Positions 1 through 9,188 of a stretch of 64,000 nucleotides of DNA are shown in pieces. Positions within the stretch are counted from its first letter, which is position 1. Each line of letters starts with the position of its first letter. The notes under the pieces were generated by a model. The model searched no databases. It was not told the DNA's origin and saw only the letters and a list, made by a program, of their open reading frames with translations. A program made the translations under genes and the position numbers. Source of the stretch: Ostrinia nubilalis (lineage: Eukaryota > Arthropoda > Insecta > Lepidoptera > Crambidae); the NCBI RefSeq assembly GCF_963855985.1, contig NC_087097.1, positions 5,241,001 to 5,305,000 on the forward strand, given 5' to 3'.

Positions 1-424
1 ATATTTCAAGAAAACCTTTTTCATCTCACTCTAGTGAGTACCGATCCTAACACATTCGTTAGTGCGGCGCACTTTAATCTCGTAGGATGAGTATTTACAT
101 GGGTAATAAGACGAACAGTCGACTGCGGTGAACGAATTACAGACACGAACCTCTTATGTAGCTAGTTAAGTAAACAGAATACATAGTTTTTCTATTACTG
201 GCACAGACAGCTTGGATTTACCTATAGGCTTTTAAAAAGAACGCACTTTTTTGCTAGCGATGTAATCTTGCAATACAAATAAGCGCTTTAAGATGCAGCT
301 TTTTAGTGCTTTAAGGCTGACGTTTAACAGAAGCTTGGTTTTAAGGATTTCGCCTTAACCAACCGAATGTCGAGATTATTTAAAATGGTAAGAAATTGTG
401 CCTCGTTCCGATCATAAGGCATAC
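1..424. other. Left flank of the LTR element, no gene seen
   Basis: No coding pattern, RNA gene or obvious repeat was recognised before the LTR. The last four bases (421-424, ATAC) are the left copy of the target-site duplication of the retroelement. Confidence 0.6.
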
Positions 425-692
425 TGTTACACCTTGAAAATGTTGGCTAAACTGCTGTATTGCCATCCTAACCTGCAGAGTCAGCATTTTCACGATGCAG
501 CGAGCCTGAACCTCCAGTTCGGAGGCGCAGTTCAGACCGGGCATCCATCCAGTAAGGACCTCTAACTTTCGGGCATTCAAAATAGAGTCAGTTCGGATAT
601 TCAAAGTAAAATTCTGTGTTTAAAGTAAACGTATTTCAGTTAATAAAAAATAATTATTTTTTAAAAAGACATTTTAATATCCCGTCATAACA
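425..692 (+). repeat. 5-prime LTR
   Basis: This 268-bp LTR has perfect 5-bp inverted ends (TGTTA/TAACA). An AATAAA polyadenylation signal lies at 642-647. A TCAGT at 588-592 could be an initiator, as errantivirus LTRs often lack a TATA box, but this is tentative. A 74-codon antisense frame inside the LTR (380-604) is a shadow. Confidence 0.95.
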
Positions 693-693
693 T

Positions 694-710
694 TGGTGTC
701 AGCGAGAAGG
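694..710 (+). promoter_or_regulatory. Minus-strand primer-binding site
   Basis: TGGTGTCAG begins two bases after the LTR, where retroelements keep their tRNA primer site. It is complementary to a tRNA 3-prime end of the form CTGACACCA, as in many tRNA-Leu species. Only about nine bases were matched from general knowledge, so the tRNA identity is tentative. Confidence 0.7.
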
Positions 711-805
711 GATGTAAAAGTACATCTCAAGGACGTCTCCAAGTGTGCAAAAATAATCAGCAGTGCCACGCATCCAACATCGTCATCACCCGAACTATCA
801 TAGCC

Positions 806-850
806 CAGTGTCCGTCATCATCATCATCGTCGTCATCATCGTCGTCATCC
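806..850 (+). repeat. TCA/TCG trinucleotide tract in the retroelement leader
   Basis: A short run of TCA and TCG triplets lies in the 872-nt untranslated leader (693-1564). It produces serine- or isoleucine-rich spurious ORFs at 743-1083 in overlapping frames. Confidence 0.8.
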
Positions 851-1062
851 CGGTTTGGACTCATCATCATCCAGAGGCCGGAAGTATCCCGGTTCATCCA
901 AAGCCGAAATTATCCCGGCTCTCCAGTGGTCGCGCATCGCTCTTCTATATCCCGCTGTATCCTGCTCTGCAAGTCGTGTCTACGTGTCCAGTGTCAACGA
1001 GTTCAACTACAGTGTTCCAGTTCCAAGGTCAACACTTCGAATCCCGTTTAGTGCATCGTAAA

Positions 1063-1085
1063 ATGAAGTGCATCATCCTGTGAGT
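1063..1085 (+). promoter_or_regulatory. env: Candidate env leader exon: ATG plus splice donor
   Basis: A six-codon ORF starts with an ATG in good context at 1063 and would stop at 1081. A strong donor, CT/GTGAGT, cuts it after base 1079, inside its sixth codon. The matching acceptor is TTACAG ending at 7063. Joining the two puts the leader ATG in phase with the env frame, which has no ATG of its own at its start. Errantivirus env is known to be translated from a spliced subgenomic RNA. A second good donor (GTAAGT at 1251) lies downstream but supplies no in-phase start. Confidence 0.65.
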
Positions 1086-1564
1086 TAAAACAACTTTTTA
1101 TTTACTTCGGTTCAAGATCTAATTCAGTGATAAATTCAACAACATCCAGTGAATAATTTTTAGAAAAATAACTATATCATAGCATTAACATTATTCATTA
1201 GAGTAACAACATATTAAATTAAACTTTGTACTTAATTAATAGCTGTTCCTGTAAGTAAGTGTTAGTCAAAACAAGCGTCGCCTCGTCCGGCGCCCACGCA
1301 TTCACATACCTTCGTTATCGCTGTACTCGCCGCTCGCAGTGTCTTCAAACCAGGTGGCTAAATTAAACAATATTTTTATACAGGGTCTCTTCGTAAATTT
1401 ATTTTGTTTGTGTGTCGGTTTTTATTACAGATTTTCCTCGTGAATTTTACGTAATCATTCAATTATTGTGCTCTTATATTATTTTTTGTCGTGTTTATTG
1501 TTTTCAGCAAGTTAAAATATTTCATAAATAATATTCATCAATTCAGTAATACATTAAATTAAAA

Positions 1565-2560
1565 ATGCCGCCAAAACCAGAAACCGAAACGTCAGAGGAG
1601 AAATTAGACATATCAGTTTTGTTCAAATTTATTAAACCATTCGACGGAAAACGCGAAAATCTAAATTCATTTCTAAGTAACTGCAATAATGCCAACTCTC
1701 TCGCACATTCAACACAAAAGCCGATTTTATTTAAATATATATTGAGCCAGCTCGAAGGCAAGGCTGAGGTAGCTTGCTCTATAAAAGACTTCGACAGTTG
1801 GGACCAGCTCAATGAATTCCTGAAAACCCAATTCGGAGAAAAGAAGCACTACACTCACCTCCTTGCTGAATTACAGGAATGTAGGCAGTCAAATTCTGAG
1901 CCCGTTAATCAATTCGGGTTACGGATTGAAACTTGCCTTTCAAAATTATTAACAGAAATCACACTATCCAATAAAAAATCAAAAGAATTAGTCGGAAAAA
2001 TCGCTGCAATGGAAGATTTAGCTCTCCATACCTTCCTTCTGGGATTAACACCCAAAATCTCAAATATTATCAGAATGAAAGAACCCGCAACATTAAATGA
2101 AGCCGTAAACCTAGCCATTTCAGAAGAAAAGATCCAAAAATTGATGACCCGCCATAATCCTGCTCCTGTGGCCGGGCCATCACCGCGTCCCCGATTTAAC
2201 AATACGGGAAATAATTTATTTAGACCCACAATAAATAATATTCAAAATCCCAATCAAAATCCTAACCAAAACCCAAATTTCTGCAGATATTGCAAAAACC
2301 AAGGTCACACAATTGAAAACTGTCGAAGGAGAGAATACAATAACAACCGCTTCAAGTTTTCTCAAAATCCGACGCAAAATTCCAGTCGTCCAAGCTTTAA
2401 TCAGAACCAGAGATCTAGAACGTCTCAACCAGCACGCGTTCATTGCGTTGAAAATTCCGAATATCCTGATCCTGAAATTCAACCCTATATTTATGAGGAC
2501 ACAACAATTCAACAGCCCGAAGACGATGACCAAATCCCAACAAATCATTTAAACGAGTAG
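1565..2560 (+). CDS. gag: Gag polyprotein of the errantivirus-like element
   Basis: This 331-residue Gag is the structural capsid/nucleocapsid precursor that packages element RNA in cytoplasmic particles. Residues about 15-200 resemble the helical capsid region of retrotransposon Gag. From about residue 205 the protein becomes Asn/Pro/Gln-rich and basic. One CCHC zinc knuckle, C-x2-C-x4-H-x4-C, sits at C240, C243, H248 and C253 and would bind RNA. The start is the first ATG after the leader (AAAATG). The frame ends in TAG at 2558-2560, directly behind a -1 slippery heptamer, so pol is made as a Gag-Pol fusion. The frame is intact, with no internal stops. Confidence 0.92.
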   Translation: MPPKPETETSEEKLDISVLFKFIKPFDGKRENLNSFLSNCNNANSLAHSTQKPILFKYILSQLEGKAEVACSIKDFDSWDQLNEFLKTQFGEKKHYTHLLAELQECRQSNSEPVNQFGLRIETCLSKLLTEITLSNKKSKELVGKIAAMEDLALHTFLLGLTPKISNIIRMKEPATLNEAVNLAISEEKIQKLMTRHNPAPVAGPSPRPRFNNTGNNLFRPTINNIQNPNQNPNQNPNFCRYCKNQGHTIENCRRREYNNNRFKFSQNPTQNSSRPSFNQNQRSRTSQPARVHCVENSEYPDPEIQPYIYEDTTIQQPEDDDQIPTNHLNE

Positions 2561-2590
2561 TGGGCTCACGCAGGTGTCTCGTGCAGCCCA
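2548..2590 (+). promoter_or_regulatory. -1 programmed ribosomal frameshift signal
   Basis: The heptamer T TTA AAC (2548-2554) lies in the gag frame, a canonical X XXY YYZ slippery site. Six bases later, 2561-2570 pairs with 2580-2590: TGGGCT with AGCCCA and CACG with CGTG, one bulged C and a 9-nt loop. That spacing and stem are standard for -1 frameshifting. The shift bypasses the gag stop at 2558 and enters the pol frame, which is open from 2530. A pseudoknot was not tested. Confidence 0.9.
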
Positions 2591-5500
2591 AATTTACGAC
2601 CTTAGCGCGACCCTATTCTATCAATGGCACCATCAATCATACAAAAATCCAGGACCACACGGGTAACCAGCCCCAAGCAAGTGTCCAATCCTACAAAATC
2701 CAGGACCACACGGGTAACCAGCCCCAAGCAAGTGTCCAATTCTCCAAAATCCAGGACCACACGGGTAACCAGCCCCAAGCAAGTGTCCAATTCTCCAAAA
2801 TCCAGGACCACACGGGTAACCAGCCCCAAACAAGTGTCCATTCAAATATCAAAACAGAAAAATATATACCCACAATTCCTAAATCCTGTAAGGATACAAA
2901 CAAAGAAGTCTACGAAATCCTAACTGATCCTACAAAAAAATCGTTACCACATGTGCTAATCCAAACATCAGTATCTGATATACCTCTATGTCTACTAGTT
3001 GACTCAGGTTCTTCCATCAGTCTTTTGAAAAGAACTTCAATTCTAAATCGACCCAAAATAATCAGAGAACCTATTCAGATCAAAGGAATTGATCCTGTAG
3101 AAAAACCAACTCCAACTCTTGGACATCTAAATTTAACCCTTTATTTGTCTGATAAAATCCCTTGTAATTATATTAATTACAAATTCCACATAGTTAAAGA
3201 TATTCACCTCCCCTACGATGGAATCATTGGAAACGATTTCCTCAGCAATTTAAAATGTAATATTAATTACAACAAAAATATCCTTATGATCAATCAATTC
3301 AATTTGAATCTTTACTTCAATGACCCCGTGTACGTGATTCCACCACGATCAGAAACCGTCATTGAATGTTCCGTATTAAATCCAGATGTAAAAGAAGGAC
3401 TTGTTCTTGACCAACATATTTCTGACCAATTGTTTGTTGCAAATTGTGTAACAAAAGTAAAACAAAATCACAGAATCAATATTTCAATTTTGAATACATC
3501 CGAAAACCCAACAACCGTTAACTCGAACCTGAAACTAAAACTTACTCCCTTGGAAGAACCTATCAAAGACAATGTCGAACCAATTAATTCTCAATTCTCT
3601 AATTCCTATGACTGTTTCGAACGGACTCAAAAAGTTCTACAACTCCTCCGTACATCTCATATGAATAAAGAAGAAACTGAAGCTCTTCATGAAATCTGCT
3701 CTACGTATTCAGATATTTTTCATCTTCCTAACGAAAAACTTACCTATACTGACGCTATAAAACATGATATCACGACAACTTCTCAAAATCCTATTCACGT
3801 CAAATCGTACAGATTCCCAGAATGTCACAAATCAGAAGTTGATACTCAAATCAATAAGATGCTCAATGATGGAATCATCAAACCTTCCAATTCTCCATGG
3901 TCATCCCCTATATGGGTGGTCCCCAAAAAGCTCGATGCATCCGGACAACGCAAATGGCGGGTCGTTGTCGATTATAGAAAATTGAACGATATTACCATTG
4001 GTGATACATATCCCCTACCTCAAATTAATGAAATATTAGATCAACTTGGAAATAGCAAATATTTCTCAACCTTAGACCTAGCCTCAGGTTTCCATCAAAT
4101 TAAATTAAATGAAAACGATGCGCCCAAAACAGCATTCAATATTCCTCAAGGGCATTACGAGTTCACCAGAATGCCCTTCGGCCTCAAAAACGCACCTTCA
4201 ACCTTTCAGCGATTAATGAATACCGCCCTATCCGGACTCAATGGTATACAATGCTTTGTTTACCTTGATGATATTGTCATTTATTCGCCAGATTTAAATT
4301 CACACGTAAATAATTTAGCGTCAGTATTCCACAAACTTCGGAAATTCAATTTAAAACTACAACCAGATAAGTGTGAGTTCCTCAGAAAGGAAGTCACTTA
4401 TCTTGGTCATGTAATAACAAATGAAGGTGTCAAACCGAATCCAGACAAAATTAAAGCAGTTACTGAATTCCCCATTCCTGAATCCCCAAAAGATGTCAAA
4501 TCCTTCCTCGGGCTCGTTTCTTATTATAGAAGATTTATTCCAGAATTTTCAAAGATTGCCAAACCACTTACTTCTTTATTAAAGAAAGACGAACCTTTTA
4601 TATGGGAAAATCCTCAACAACTTGCTTTCGATGAACTGAAGCAAAAACTTACCACTGCTCCTATCTTATCCTATCCAGATTTTAGTCAGCCATTTAACCT
4701 TACCTGTGATGCATCCAACCACGCGATCTCCGCAATCCTGTCCCAAGGTCCCATTGGAAAGGATCAACCAGTAGCATATGCGTCTCGAACCTTGAACAAA
4801 GCGGAATGTAATTACAGTGTAACGGAGAAAGAATGTTTAGCAATCGTGTGGGGAACTAAAGTTTTCCGTCCATACTTATATGGGCACCGTTTCAAAATTT
4901 TAACGGATCACAAGCCTCTCAAATGGCTCTTCAATTGTAAAGATCCTGGATCAAAATTAGTCCGATGGCGACTTAAACTCGAAGAGTTTGATTATGAGAT
5001 CGAATATAAAAAGGGTAGAGTTAACAGTAACGCTGATGCGTTATCCCGCTATCCAGTAAATCCTGTACAACATTCAACTGAGCCACAGAATTTTCACAAC
5101 GATGATCCTCCTGCTTCTTCCAGTAATCGAGATCCTCCACTTAATGATCCAGCACCATCCCAAGATCCCTTGCTCGACATTAATCTTGATGATTTCGGAC
5201 TACTTGAAATCAGCCCTCATAGTGATGATCTCAACGTTGATTTCGACGTCTTAGAAATTCCCTCTCCACAACCTGATACCTTACCTGTCGAAACACCAGG
5301 TCCTGCCGCTCGTCCACCACCATCAGCCAATACCGGTTCTCCCGTCTCGTCACCTTCTCACGCTACCGCACCTGAAACAGAAAATATAAATATTAATGAA
5401 CATAATGTACAAAACAGTAACTACAGTCAATTTCTTAAAGCAATTGGAGATAAAAATAAATCTTTTGACACAAACATTTTGGAACATAATGAAAGTTTAA

Positions 5501-5733
5501 CTAAAAGTAACTGTTCAATAATACTTATCCCCACTTCATTGGATTTAGATGACTCAAATCCGTATGTGCAAGAAATCTTATCCAAAGTAGATGATCCAAA
5601 CTCCTATGTTGCAGCTGAAAAAGAACTTTTTAGATATCAAAAATCCCTTGTAATAATAAAATATATTATTTCATTTTCACAAAAGTACATTACTTTGACG
5701 AAGCAACTTACCCCGATATATTCCGAACATTAG
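2554..5733 (+). CDS. pol: Pol: protease, reverse transcriptase, RNase H (shifted frame)
   Basis: Pol is in the -1 frame relative to gag, open from 2530, with no ATG needed because of the frameshift. Residue numbers here count the GTG at 2560 as 1. Residues 29-96 are four 17-residue repeats. The aspartic protease has DSG at 148-150. RT spans about 400-590, with YLDD at 568-571 as catalytic site. RNase H spans about 700-830, with the first catalytic Asp at 717 (CDAS) and DALSR near its end. A Pro/Ser/Asp-rich tail follows from about 840. The frame ends at 5733 without an integrase. Integrase continues in the next -1 frame, and both frames are open over 5634-5733, so a base was probably lost there. 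Confidence 0.92.
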   Translation, partial: RVVGSRRCLVQPKFTTLARPYSINGTINHTKIQDHTGNQPQASVQSYKIQDHTGNQPQASVQFSKIQDHTGNQPQASVQFSKIQDHTGNQPQTSVHSNIKTEKYIPTIPKSCKDTNKEVYEILTDPTKKSLPHVLIQTSVSDIPLCLLVDSGSSISLLKRTSILNRPKIIREPIQIKGIDPVEKPTPTLGHLNLTLYLSDKIPCNYINYKFHIVKDIHLPYDGIIGNDFLSNLKCNINYNKNILMINQFNLNLYFNDPVYVIPPRSETVIECSVLNPDVKEGLVLDQHISDQLFVANCVTKVKQNHRINISILNTSENPTTVNSNLKLKLTPLEEPIKDNVEPINSQFSNSYDCFERTQKVLQLLRTSHMNKEETEALHEICSTYSDIFHLPNEKLTYTDAIKHDITTTSQNPIHVKSYRFPECHKSEVDTQINKMLNDGIIKPSNSPWSSPIWVVPKKLDASGQRKWRVVVDYRKLNDITIGDTYPLPQINEILDQLGNSKYFSTLDLASGFHQIKLNENDAPKTAFNIPQGHYEFTRMPFGLKNAPSTFQRLMNTALSGLNGIQCFVYLDDIVIYSPDLNSHVNNLASVFHKLRKFNLKLQPDKCEFLRKEVTYLGHVITNEGVKPNPDKIKAVTEFPIPESPKDVKSFLGLVSYYRRFIPEFSKIAKPLTSLLKKDEPFIWENPQQLAFDELKQKLTTAPILSYPDFSQPFNLTCDASNHAISAILSQGPIGKDQPVAYASRTLNKAECNYSVTEKECLAIVWGTKVFRPYLYGHRFKILTDHKPLKWLFNCKDPGSKLVRWRLKLEEFDYEIEYKKGRVNSNADALSRYPVNPVQHSTEPQNFHNDDPPASSSNRDPPLNDPAPSQDPLLDINLDDFGLLEISPHSDDLNVDFDVLEIPSPQPDTLPVETPGPAARPPPSANTGSPVSSPSHATAPETENININEHNVQNSNYSQFLKAIGDKNKSFDTNILEHNESLTKSNCSIILIPTSLDLDDSNPYVQEILSKVDDPNSYVAAEKELFRYQKSLVIIKYIISFSQKYITLTKQLTPIYSEH
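2644..2847 (+). repeat. Four tandem 51-bp units in pol
   Basis: Units start at 2644, 2695, 2746 and 2797. The first three are nearly identical and the fourth is diverged at its end. Because 51 is a multiple of 3, each adds a 17-residue block (core QDHTGNQPQ) between the frameshift site and the protease. The antisense frames over it also repeat, giving several spurious ORFs. Confidence 0.95.
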
Positions 5734-6962
5734 AAAATGTAAAAACTGAACTACTATCCGAGGCTCATGTTTCACAATTCGCTATATCAGATTTCAAAAA
5801 TGCGTTTGAAAAACATTCTTTTGTCAAAATTTATAATATGCTAACATACCTTTTTAACAACACTTCTGTCTCTGTAAATATATACCATAACAACATTATT
5901 TATCCAACACCCAGTGAGATCTCAAAGATCATGAAAGAGAACCATGATATTCCTATTGCCGGACACCTTGGTACTGAAAGAATGCTCAATAGAATTAGAG
6001 AAAGATATTATTGGAAAAACATGAAATCAGACATAGAACACTACGTAAAAAACTGCTCAGCCTGTCAATCCAACAAAGCCTTAAGACAGATTAATCGTGC
6101 ACCCATGCAAATAACAACAACATCCACACGTCCTTTTGAACGGGTTAGTCTCGATATAGTAGGTCCCTTACCTGAAGCTGGACTTAACAAGTTAAGATAC
6201 ATACTCACTCTACAGGACGATTTAACAAAATTCTCTATAGCATACCCCATTTCCAACGCAACAGCTGAAGAAACCTGCGAATGTCTAGTTCATTTCATAT
6301 CACTTTTTGGAATTCCAAAGTCTATATTAACTGATCAGGGCACAAACTTTACTGCAGAACTTTTCAAGAAAACGTGTGAATTTCTGAAAATAAAACAAAT
6401 TTGGTCAGCTCCATACCATCCACAAACACAAGGTGCTCTAGAGCGGAGCCACAGTACCCTCAAAGAGTACCTTAAATCATATGTTAATGATAATGAAACC
6501 AATTGGCATAGATTTGTTTATACAGCCATGCTCTCTTACAATAGTGCAGTTCACTCTACAACTAAGTTTACACCATATGAATTAGTTTTTGGGCACAAAC
6601 CCTTCATTCCAGATTCAGTATATGATCTACGAGAAGACCTCACATACCCTGAATATATTAAAACACTTCATCACCGACTTAAGGTTTCCCGCCAAAAAGC
6701 AATAGAAAATATAACATCCTCCAAAGAAAGATCTAAAACATATTATGATCAACATGTCCGTGCAGTAAAGTACAAAATTGGTGATTTTGTTTACCTTAAA
6801 AATCACCCCCGGCTAGGCAAAGCCTTAGCCCCGATATGGAAAGGGCCGTATAAGGTCGTAAAAATACACGGAGGAAACACCTTATCGATACTTATCAATC
6901 GTCGACATGTGAAGCATCACTACGACGAACTGAAGCTTGCAAACCCAAGCTTAGTTAGTTAG
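5634..6962 (+). CDS. pol: Integrase region of pol, separated by a frame break
   Basis: The frame is open from 5634; the first ATG is 5838, giving 374 residues. Counting from that ATG, the N-terminal zinc module is H36, H43, C73 and C76. The catalytic triad is D106, D166 and E202 (DQGTNF around D166, QGALERS around E202). The chromodomain-free GPY/F module is at W334-Y338, as in Gypsy integrases. It inserts element cDNA into host DNA. It lies one base back from the RT frame, like the gag-to-pol step, but I see no slippery heptamer in the 100-nt overlap. I infer a single-base loss rather than a second programmed shift. All catalytic residues remain. Confidence 0.9.
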   Translation: MSKIPCNNKIYYFIFTKVHYFDEATYPDIFRTLENVKTELLSEAHVSQFAISDFKNAFEKHSFVKIYNMLTYLFNNTSVSVNIYHNNIIYPTPSEISKIMKENHDIPIAGHLGTERMLNRIRERYYWKNMKSDIEHYVKNCSACQSNKALRQINRAPMQITTTSTRPFERVSLDIVGPLPEAGLNKLRYILTLQDDLTKFSIAYPISNATAEETCECLVHFISLFGIPKSILTDQGTNFTAELFKKTCEFLKIKQIWSAPYHPQTQGALERSHSTLKEYLKSYVNDNETNWHRFVYTAMLSYNSAVHSTTKFTPYELVFGHKPFIPDSVYDLREDLTYPEYIKTLHHRLKVSRQKAIENITSSKERSKTYYDQHVRAVKYKIGDFVYLKNHPRLGKALAPIWKGPYKVVKIHGGNTLSILINRRHVKHHYDELKLANPSLVS

Positions 6963-7045
6963 GACTGCCCTTAAGGCATTTTATTTTAATATAAGAATTA
7001 GTCTTAACTAATTCTCTCCTTCTATTATATAATTATAACATGTAG

Positions 7046-7063
7046 TTTTATATTATATTACAG
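7046..7063 (+). promoter_or_regulatory. env: Candidate env splice acceptor
   Basis: A T-rich stretch ending TTACAG precedes the first in-frame env codons. The base after it (7064) completes the codon started by the leader exon ending at 1079, and 7065 is in the env frame. Confidence 0.65.
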
Positions 7064-8876
7064 AACGGTTTCAATCAGCCTCACCATTGTCGCTTCAGAT
7101 ATAGTGCAACAGATAGACGAGAATCCAGGAATTTACTTCGACCCAATTGGAACAGTTAGAATCACCAGTGATGACCTTCACGTTTTGGTTCCGGTAGACA
7201 TAGCATATATAAAACCTCACATAGACAATATAAATTCCATCCTGGGAACTGCTAGGTATCTTTGCCAACAAAATGATTATATTTCAGATATTGAATGTAA
7301 CAGTTTATTACAACCCCTGGTTTCAAGACTCAGTGACATAAAACGAGATTATAGTTCTATCTCACATTTGATTTCAAATCGCGATAAAAGATCAGCCTGG
7401 TTCGCCGGAATTGGAACCGCTTTTAAACAAATAATCGGTACAATGGACGAAGACGACGCTATTAAATATGGTAACGCCATTCAAACCCTTCAACGTAATG
7501 ATAAAAAACTTGCATCATTACTTAAGGACAACATCTTAATGACTAGTACGGCACTTTTGCACTACAATGAAACCATAACAGCCATTACCGTAAATGAAGC
7601 ACGTTTGAATGACGCTATTGAAAATTTGTCAGCTAGTGTTAAGAACCTATCTGTAGTTTCTAATAAGTTAATAATAGAATCCAAAATGGATATAGTCTGT
7701 AATGAACTATACTCAAGTTTACTTACTTTATCATTCAAAATTGACGATTTGGTTAATGCAATAATGTTTACTAAAAGCCACTCTCTTCATCCATCTATTC
7801 TTACACCAAAACAATTTTACGATGAATTAATAAATAGTGTCAGAAATTTACCGAAATACCAAGAGTTGCCCATAAGTCTAAGTTTGGAAACTGTTCATAA
7901 TTTAATAGATGTTTCAAAATTAAATTGTTATTACACTATAAATAAAATTGTTTTTGTAATTAAAATACCATTAGTTCATGGAATTGAGTATAATCTGTAT
8001 AAACCTTTACCGATACCAGTACCACATAATAAAGAAAATCCAGATACATTTGCCATGATTGTGCCTTTCTGTAATTATGTAGCTGTAAGTAGAGATAAGT
8101 TAACATATGTATGTAGCAGAGATATTGGGGAATGCGCTAAACCAAATAACCAAGTTTATATATGCGGCAATCTAAACGTTTTGTCTGTACAACATACACC
8201 TATTTGTGAAACTGAAATGTTATTAAAAGTAGTAAATAAATTGCCGCAACAATGTAAATCAAAGTTAATTTATGGTCAAATAGACATCTGGCAAGAATTG
8301 AAGGGCAACCGATGGATATTTGTTGAAAGTGAACCTACTAAACTTACCGTAGAGTGTGGTTCCCAAGTTACAGAGACTAAATTATCAGGTACAGGCATCC
8401 TTAATTTACAATCTGGATGTATTGCCTTTTGCAAGAATAGAGAATTAATTGCTAAATCTAATTTAAATTTTACAATAAATATAAAATATTCAGATTTTAA
8501 TTTAATTAAAGATAACTGTTGCAATGTAGAAAAGCTTAAATTGTTACAAGAAAAAACGAAACCTCTTAAATTAACTGATGTTAAATTGAAAAAACTTTTA
8601 ACTGTCGATAATAACCAGATAGTAACAGATGTTGATAAAATTTTAAATGAACCTAGCCCATTAATTGAATATGATTCGCATTACCCCATTCTCACTTATT
8701 GTGTAACTATTGTAATCTTTATAATTTTAATTTTTATATTTTATAAAAAGCTTATTAGTAAATGCCCGAAATTTAGTTACAAGGTTGAAAATAACTCTAA
8801 TAGTAATGATAATGATTCAGAAAATGCTCAAGAATTAGCAGAAATACCTGCTCCAAGAATTAGAATACTATCCTGA
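7064..8876 (+). CDS. env: Env-like glycoprotein, baculovirus F-protein type
   Basis: The frame is open from the acceptor at 7063 and ends at 8876. The first start-like codon is a GTG at 7104, giving 590 residues. Counting from it, a furin site R-x-K-R is at 93-96, followed at once by a hydrophobic, glycine-containing fusion-peptide-like stretch. A transmembrane segment spans about 529-547, with a 43-residue basic then acidic cytoplasmic tail. This is the layout of errantivirus Env and baculovirus F proteins, which mediate membrane fusion. The segment between the acceptor and 7104 is hydrophobic and, with the leader codons, would form the end of a signal peptide. No internal stops. Whether particles are infectious cannot be judged. 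Confidence 0.88.
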
Positions 8877-8908
8877 AACTTCGCAAATAGCGTAAGTTTC
8901 ATCTTAAA

Positions 8909-8916
8909 CGGGGGGC
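8909..8916 (+). promoter_or_regulatory. Polypurine tract
   Basis: Six consecutive G residues (8910-8915) followed by C abut the 3-prime LTR. This is the expected plus-strand primer position. It is short for a polypurine tract. Confidence 0.7.
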
Positions 8917-9184
8917 TGTTACACCTTGAAAATGTTGGCTAAACTGCTGTATTGCCATCCTAACCTGCAGAGTCAGCATTTTCACGATGCAGCGAGCCTG
9001 AACCTCCAGTTCGGAGGCGCAGTTCAGACCGGGCATCCATCCAGTAAGGACCTCTAACTTTCGGGCATTCAAAATAGAGTCAGTTCGGATATTCAAAGTA
9101 AAATTCTGTGTTTAAAGTAAACGTATTTCAGTTAATAAAAAATAATTATTTTTTAAAAAGACATTTTAATATCCCGTCATAACA
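8917..9184 (+). repeat. 3-prime LTR
   Basis: Identical to the 5-prime LTR by eye over 268 bp. AATAAA is at 9134-9139. It is followed by the right target duplication ATAC (9185-9188). Confidence 0.95.
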
Positions 9185-9188
9185 ATAC

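Larger units (their letters stand above)
425..9184 (+). mobile_element. Full-length errantivirus-like (Gypsy) LTR retrotransposon
   Basis: An 8760-bp element bounded by two 268-bp LTRs that match at every position I compared. They start TGTTA and end TAACA, and a 4-bp duplication ATAC sits at 421-424 and 9185-9188. The order is LTR, primer-binding site, long leader, gag, pol (protease, RT, RNase H, integrase), env, purine tract, LTR. A third ORF for a membrane glycoprotein with a furin site and a 4-bp duplication are both typical of insect errantiviruses (gypsy, ZAM, TED group). Identical LTRs imply very recent insertion, because both are copied from one template. gag and env are open; pol carries one frame break before integrase. 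Family assignment is by motif only. Confidence 0.95.

Noticed and set aside
743..1083. Overlapping + strand ORFs of 68-106 codons in the retroelement leader
   Set aside because: They arise from the TCA/TCG triplet tract and lie in three frames. They carry no conserved motif, and only the short ATG frame at 1063 fits the env splice model.
2602..2903. Repetitive antisense and alternate-frame ORFs over the 51-bp repeat
   Set aside because: Any frame through a 51-bp repeat without stops stays open. The real frame is the one continuing into protease and RT.
5634..5733. A second programmed frameshift before integrase
   Set aside because: I searched the overlap for an in-frame X XXY YYZ heptamer and found none, and related elements keep integrase in the RT frame.
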